A stretch of DNA of 9,998 bases from Clostridia bacterium. Its GTDB lineage: Bacteria; Bacillota; Clostridia; Christensenellales; UBA1242. Below, one piece after another: positions 7,019 to 9,998 of this stretch. The DNA lies in contig JAFSXW010000069.1 in assembly GCA_017443885.1 (NCBI GenBank), positions 1 to 9,998 on the forward strand, read 5' to 3'. The position numbers were made by a program, and so were the translations under genes. Positions within the stretch are counted from its first letter, which is position 1. Each line of letters opens with the position of its first letter. Under the pieces are notes generated by a model. That model ran no database searches. It saw nothing but the letters and a program-made list of their open reading frames with translations, and was not told where the DNA came from.

Positions 7019-7909
7019 TTAATAAATAGACCTTAAATCTTGATCGTCATCTTCTTCTATATCTTCCACTATATCTTCCTGAATAATAACAGCATTCCTC
7101 TGTTCATCATAAATATTTCCATAATAAACACTGCCATCTGCATAAGTATATTCAGTAAATCCCTTTCTATCTTTATGCTCGTAAACTGGCACGCCTTCTT
7201 CGTCAAAAAGTTGCACATCTCTTAAAGAGTTACTCTGCTCTTTTTCTTCTGCAACTTCTTCTTCCCATAAATTTGCCTCATAGGCTTGCTTGGTTTCTGG
7301 GGTTTTTGTTTTAAATGTTTCTTCCATAACCTTTTTAGCTGTTTCAGATTTAGCAAGTTTCTTAGCCAACTTCACTTTTTCGCTTGCGTCTTCTTTTGAC
7401 TTTCTTTCATTTAAAACTTCATCTAAACAATAAATATTAAAATTATTCATTCCAAAGCGTCTGCTCATTTCATTTCGTACTTCATTAATGCCATCAAGCA
7501 TTAAATCATATTTAACTTCTCTTGCATTTGAATAATTATCATAAAACTCTTGCGGAATGTTTCTATCTATCTTTGCATTTTGAATAGCCCAAAGCATACT
7601 ATTTTTTTGGTTTAAATTATCTACTATTCGCCCCAAAAAATTATTAAATGCAATTAGTGTTGCATATTTCATACGCGTGTAAAGAGGCCTTCCATCTTGG
7701 CTAGCACGAACAACATCTGCATCATAATTAGACCCTGCAAAAGTTGAATTAATTTCACTATAAACATCTTTATAATCCCAACTTTTATAAAAGCCAACTT
7801 TTTTATTATAAACAGTAGCAAGTTCTCTTATTTCTTTATTGAGTTTTACAATTGTTTTTCTTAAAACGGCCTCGCCATTTTTAATATTTTCTTCCTTTAA
7901 ATTAAACAT
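7019..7909 (-). CDS. Unrecognised soluble protein with acidic C-terminal tail
   Basis: I do not recognise this 296-residue protein. It has no signal peptide or membrane segment, so it is probably cytoplasmic. Residues 1-165 look like a folded, mostly helical domain with aromatic and basic stretches (for example GRPLYTRMKYATLIAFNNF at 73-91). Residues 166-228 are rich in Lys and Glu and probably form a helical or coiled linker. Residues 231-268 contain DEEGVPVYEHKDRKG and YTYADGSVYYGNIYD, which loosely resemble MORN-type repeats. The end (278-290) is strongly acidic. The ATG at 7909 follows AGAGGGG by 7 bases in an unusually G-rich leader. It has its own extended -10 promoter and terminator, so it is probably a single-gene unit. 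Codon use and AT content look like those of its neighbours. Confidence 0.75.
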   Translation of the reverse strand: MFNLKEENIKNGEAVLRKTIVKLNKEIRELATVYNKKVGFYKSWDYKDVYSEINSTFAGSNYDADVVRASQDGRPLYTRMKYATLIAFNNFLGRIVDNLNQKNSMLWAIQNAKIDRNIPQEFYDNYSNAREVKYDLMLDGINEVRNEMSRRFGMNNFNIYCLDEVLNERKSKEDASEKVKLAKKLAKSETAKKVMEETFKTKTPETKQAYEANLWEEEVAEEKEQSNSLRDVQLFDEEGVPVYEHKDRKGFTEYTYADGSVYYGNIYDEQRNAVIIQEDIVEDIEEDDDQDLRSIY

Positions 7910-7931
7910 CCCCCAGCCCCCTCTTAGTATT

Positions 7932-7960
7932 ATTTTATCATAAACAATTTTTTTTTACAA
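7932..7960 (-). promoter_or_regulatory. Extended -10 promoter of the 296-residue gene
   Basis: On the minus strand TTGTAA (7960-7955) is followed by a 17-base spacer ending in TGA and then TAAAAT (7937-7932). The TGn before the -10 is the extended -10 element. Confidence 0.7.
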
Positions 7961-7974
7961 TAGGTTTTTTAAAA

Positions 7975-7998
7975 TTACATTACCATACACAAATGTAA
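7975..7998. repeat. Inverted repeat upstream of the promoter
   Basis: TTACATT (7975-7981) and AATGTAA (7992-7998) form perfect 7-base arms around 10 bases, 14 bases upstream of the -35 of the 296-residue gene. It could be an operator or a chance palindrome in AT-rich DNA. The bases between here and 8031 show nothing else. Confidence 0.35.
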
Positions 7999-8031
7999 GT
8001 TTATGCTACTGATAATAGAAGGCACATTGTT

Positions 8032-8092
8032 TGGGCAATGGAAACAACTATTTTTCAATAAAAAAGGCAACCATGGCAGTTGCTTTGTTTAT
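8032..8092. repeat. Diverged, truncated copy of the tandem repeat tail (A')
   Basis: This stretch resembles the end of the tandem unit found at 9581-9979. It shares GGGCAATGG, ACAA.TATTTTTCAATAAA and the GGCAACC...GTTGC hairpin. In this copy the stem is GCAAC (8067-8071) with GTTGC (8079-8083), and the right-hand T-run is interrupted (TTTGTTTA). It indicates that the repeat family is old and spread along this region. Confidence 0.7.
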
Positions 8093-8113
8093 TGCTTTTT
8101 CTTGCTATCTTTT

Positions 8114-8256
8114 CCACCTTATGCCGAATCAAGTTCGGCAATTTCGCTGAGCTCAATGCATGGGCAAAATTGCTAAGCAATTTATGCCCCTAATAATTAA
8201 AGGCCACTGGCAAAACCTCTTTCCACCAAATAAAAAAGGCAACCATAAGAGTGGTT
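8114..8256. repeat. Noncoding direct repeat B, left copy
   Basis: It begins with CCACCTTATGCC, as does the right copy at 9425. From 8158 the two copies share 43 identical bases, then a similar stretch through TTTCCACCAAATAAAAAA into the GCAACC hairpin. The identical core contains a 12-bp hairpin, GGGCA/TGCCC plus AAATTGC/GCAATTT with one bulged A. This copy also has a 7-bp hairpin, TGCCGAA/TTCGGCA (about 8122-8140), missing from the right copy. The end hairpin AACCA (8241-8245)/TGGTT (8252-8256) may act as a weak terminator for the genes to the right. No open reading frame worth calling covers it. Confidence 0.8.
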
Positions 8257-8302
8257 TTTAGCTGGCATCTCTTTTTAATCGAAAATAGAAGGCTATAAAA
8301 AT

Positions 8303-9010
8303 TTAAATTTCTTTTGTTTCTTCGTCTGTGTTTATATCTAGTTTTTTTGATTTTATACATATTCTTTCTAAAGCATAAACATGTTTTGCATAAATAGAAA
8401 GGGCCTTTTCATATTGGTGATTTTCAATGGCATAAATGCTTTTCATTACAAGTTCTCTATACATATATTCATAAAACTCATTGCTATTATTTTTGCTATT
8501 TATATGAGCAACAACTTTAGGTGCAATTTCATAATAATGATTTATTAATTCTTTAGGACAGTATTTATCTCTAAACCATCTTAAAGTAGTCAGTTCATAA
8601 CAATTATCGTCAAAATTGTGTTTATAATGATGCATACAAGCGGTTGTAAGGTAGCATTCATCTTTCTTTATCATACGATCAACATCTTCGTCCGAAGGAT
8701 TTTCTCTAGGGCCACTATCTCGTCTTTGCCAGTCTGGATCTTCTCCATGGTGAAAATTATCTTCATCATTCCAATGTTCGTGGCTATGCCCACCATCTCC
8801 ATTATCAGAATACCTATTTACTGAGCCACTTTTCTCAAAACTAGTATAAGTTAGTGCCAAATTTTCTTCATCTTCGTTTAATCCTTCATCATCTTCTCCT
8901 TTGCCAACTGTCATCTCGTATCCTTCATAATCATCTCGATCTTCCCCAACATTATAACTTGTATATCCCCATTTCCTATTTTTTCCAGGCTTGTTTTTTG
9001 GTCCTTCCAT
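8303..9010 (-). CDS. Protein with CFI-box-like C-terminal domain, function unknown
   Basis: The chosen start gives 235 residues. An upstream in-frame ATG (9040) is rejected because AAAGGAG lies 8 bases before this ATG, and the start shares one base with the stop of the preceding gene (TAATG). The first 115 residues are low-complexity and acidic, rich in Gly, Asp, Glu, Asn and His (GDGGHSHEHWNDEDNFHHGE at 71-90), and are probably disordered or metal-binding. Residues 118-170 carry CYLTTAC (119-125), YELTTLRWFRDKY (138-150) and HYYEIAPKVV (158-167), the pattern of the domain known as CFI-box-CTERM, which occurs at the ends of many unrelated proteins and has no known function. Residues 180-218 are helical. 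There is no signal peptide or membrane segment. It is the second gene of a two-gene operon flanked by direct repeats. Confidence 0.8.
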   Translation of the reverse strand: MEGPKNKPGKNRKWGYTSYNVGEDRDDYEGYEMTVGKGEDDEGLNEDEENLALTYTSFEKSGSVNRYSDNGDGGHSHEHWNDEDNFHHGEDPDWQRRDSGPRENPSDEDVDRMIKKDECYLTTACMHHYKHNFDDNCYELTTLRWFRDKYCPKELINHYYEIAPKVVAHINSKNNSNEFYEYMYRELVMKSIYAIENHQYEKALSIYAKHVYALERICIKSKKLDINTDEETKEI

Positions 9011-9351
9011 TACTTTTTCTCCTTTATATGGTTTTTCCAAATATACTCAACATCGCCATCTTCATATGTGATAAACTTGTCTCGCCCAAGTTTATCTATT
9101 GTTTCATTAAACTGTTTAATAACTAATTCTGCCTTTTCAATAAGTTCTTCATTCGTATAATTATCATAGTTCTTTCTTAATTCATCAAGTGTTTTAAAGC
9201 CTGGCGTATCATACACACTTTCATCCCCTGTGTCATCAGCATAGCACTCTAGTTGTAATGAAATGCGTACATAACGGCAAACATTATCAGTATGTTTTTT
9301 TTCTAGCATCTCGTCATTCCACATCCTTTTACTTTTTTTATCTCTTTCCAT
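9010..9351 (-). CDS. Small hypothetical protein, first gene of a two-gene operon
   Basis: I do not recognise this 113-residue protein. The ATG at 9351 follows GGGAGG by 7 bases; an in-frame TTG at 9366 is rejected because it lies upstream of and includes that site. The N-terminus is highly charged (MERDKKSKRM), followed by a probable strand NVCRYVRISLQLECYAD (23-39), a loop, and a helical part LDELRKNYDNYTNEELIEKAELVIKQF (55-81). It ends with KFITYEDGDVEYIW (92-105). It has no membrane segment and is acidic overall. Its stop overlaps the start of the CFI-box-like gene by one base, so the two proteins are made together and may work together. A strong promoter lies directly upstream. Confidence 0.75.
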   Translation of the reverse strand: MERDKKSKRMWNDEMLEKKHTDNVCRYVRISLQLECYADDTGDESVYDTPGFKTLDELRKNYDNYTNEELIEKAELVIKQFNETIDKLGRDKFITYEDGDVEYIWKNHIKEKK

Positions 9352-9380
9352 AAAACAACCTCCCAATATATACTATTTTA

Positions 9381-9409
9381 AATATATTACAATTCTCAAA
9401 ATTTGTCAA
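9381..9409 (-). promoter_or_regulatory. Promoter of the two-gene operon
   Basis: On the minus strand TTGACA (9409-9404), a 17-base spacer and TATATT (9386-9381, 5/6) form a near-consensus promoter. The start would be near 9374, with GGGAGG at 9364-9359 in a short leader. Its -35 begins 15 bases from the right-hand direct repeat B. Confidence 0.82.
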
Positions 9410-9424
9410 TTTTTATTTTTTTGC

Positions 9425-9569
9425 CCACCTTATGCCAGGATTCGCTGGGGAATAACGCATCGCCTCATTAGCATGGGCAAAATTGCTAAGCAATTTATGC
9501 CCCTAATAATTAAGGGCTACTGGCAAAAGCCACTTTCCACCAAATAAAAAAGCAACCGAAATGGTTGCC
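9425..9569. repeat. Noncoding direct repeat B, right copy
   Basis: This is the second copy of the element at 8114, in the same orientation. The 43 bases from 9471 are identical to those from 8158, including the bulged hairpin GGGCA...TGCCC. The 5' part (9437-9470) differs from the left copy. It runs into a complete terminator hairpin and then directly into the tandem array. The two copies enclose the two-gene operon together with its promoter. Confidence 0.8.
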
Positions 9570-9575
9570 TTTTTT
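9546..9575. terminator. Bidirectional terminator hairpin
   Basis: GCAACC (9552-9557) pairs with GGTTGC (9563-9568) around loop GAAAT, flanked by an A-run and a T-run. The outer bases CCACCAAAT and ATTTGGTAGG extend the pairing to more than 20 bp with few mismatches. Confidence 0.82.
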
Positions 9576-9744
9576 ATTTGGTAGGGACAAATGGACTCAC
9601 TTACCCCCGACCCCCACCTTATACTTCGCTTTCGCTTCGTCGCGGTCGCTTCGCTCGGCTTCATGGTTCCACCCTGATTCAAGGCTCTGCCTTGGTTGCT
9701 ATCGCAACTAACGCTGGGGGTGATGGTAACAAATATTTTTCAAT

Positions 9745-9775
9745 AAAAAAGGCAACCCTGGTGGTTGCTTTTTTT
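9745..9775. terminator. Terminator hairpin of tandem unit 1
   Basis: GCAACC (9752-9757) pairs with GGTTGC (9763-9768) around loop CTGGT, with an A-run before and a seven-base T-run after, so it can act in both directions. Confidence 0.78.
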
Positions 9776-9944
9776 ATTTGGTAGGGACAAATGGACTCGC
9801 TTACCCCCGACCCCCACCTTATACTTCGCTTTCGCTTCGTCGCGGTCGCTTCGCTCGGCTTCACGGTTCCACCCTGATTCAATGCTCTGCCTTGGTTGCT
9901 ATCGCAACTAACGCTGGGGGCAATGGTAACAAATATTTTTCAAT

Positions 9945-9974
9945 AAAAAAGGCAACCCTGGCGGTTGCTTTTTT
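9945..9974. terminator. Terminator hairpin of tandem unit 2
   Basis: It has the same stem as unit 1, GCAACC (9952-9957) and GGTTGC (9963-9968), with loop CTGGC and a T-run one base shorter. Confidence 0.78.
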
Positions 9975-9998
9975 ATTTGGTAGGGACAAATGGACTCG

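Larger units (their letters stand above)
9581..9998. repeat. Tandem repeat array, 200-bp unit, two full copies plus a partial
   Basis: Units begin with GTAGGGACAAATGGACTC at 9581, 9781 and 9980; the first is 200 bp, the second 199 bp, and the third is cut by the window end. The two full units differ at about seven positions. Each unit has a G+C-rich middle, unlike the AT-rich surroundings, with CTTCGC-type short repeats (9626-9662). Each also has several hairpins: CAAGGC/GCCTTG (9680-9694), GTTGC/GCAAC (9695-9708), and an outer pairing TTACC with CCCCCA (9601-9616) against TGGGGG with GGTAA (9715-9729). Each ends in a terminator hairpin. Open frames across it span the repeat boundaries and lack ribosome binding sites, so I call no gene. 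On the minus strand CAGGGTGGAACCGTG (9875 region) resembles a T-box antiterminator. Confidence 0.88.

Noticed and set aside
8618..9126. Plus-strand open frames opposite the two-gene operon
   Set aside because: They are shadows of the minus-strand genes, which have promoter, ribosome binding sites and a coupled start/stop.
9578..9882. Overlapping open frames on both strands across the tandem repeats
   Set aside because: They cross repeat boundaries and terminator hairpins, have no ribosome binding site, and the encoded sequence is a by-product of the repeats.
9581..9998. CRISPR array or integron attC array
   Set aside because: Units are about 200 bp and similar throughout, with no short repeat/unique spacer pattern; no cassette genes or integrase lie between units, and hairpins are of terminator type.

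Overview
The window looks like chromosomal DNA of an AT-rich, strictly anaerobic, low-GC Gram-positive bacterium (clostridial or related gut Firmicutes type). The reasons are: AAGGAGG-type ribosome binding sites, TTGACA-type promoters with 17-base spacers, an oxygen-sensitive class III ribonucleotide reductase, an NrdR-type operator, a diaminopimelate dehydrogenase (meso-DAP cell wall or lysine synthesis) and UGG-coded Trp with normal stops. The exact taxon cannot be read from the sequence.

Region 1 (34-3312, minus strand) is a two-gene redox operon. nrdD is an anaerobic ribonucleotide reductase with a glutaredoxin-like domain fused at its C-terminus. A thioredoxin-reductase-like flavoprotein follows directly (stop codon TAG abuts start codon ATG). 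The flavoprotein keeps its FAD site and CxxC but has lost the motifs that bind NADPH, so it may take electrons from another donor such as ferredoxin. A TTGACA/TATTCT promoter precedes nrdD, and a 15/16 NrdR box lies in its spacer with a weaker box 32 bp upstream.

Region 2 (3313-3685) is the divergent intergenic region. It holds a second NrdR-like box pair, also 32 bp apart and in mirror-image geometry, next to the rightward operon.

Region 3 (3686-6241, plus strand) is a tightly overlapping dapB-ddh-asd operon for the aspartate to meso-DAP/lysine pathway. dapA and aspartokinase are not in the window. A bidirectional terminator separates it from the convergent gene.

Region 4 (6374-7909, minus strand) holds a six-helix DUF308/HdeD-like membrane protein and an unrecognised 296-residue acidic-tailed protein, each with its own promoter.

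Region 5 (7910-9998) is accessory-looking. A two-gene minus-strand operon (a small unknown protein plus a protein with a CFI-box-like C-terminal domain) sits between two copies of a noncoding direct repeat. The right end is a GC-richer tandem array of about 200-bp units that runs off the window. Each complete unit ends in a conserved-stem, variable-loop terminator hairpin. Read on the minus strand, the units carry a T-box-antiterminator-like sequence.
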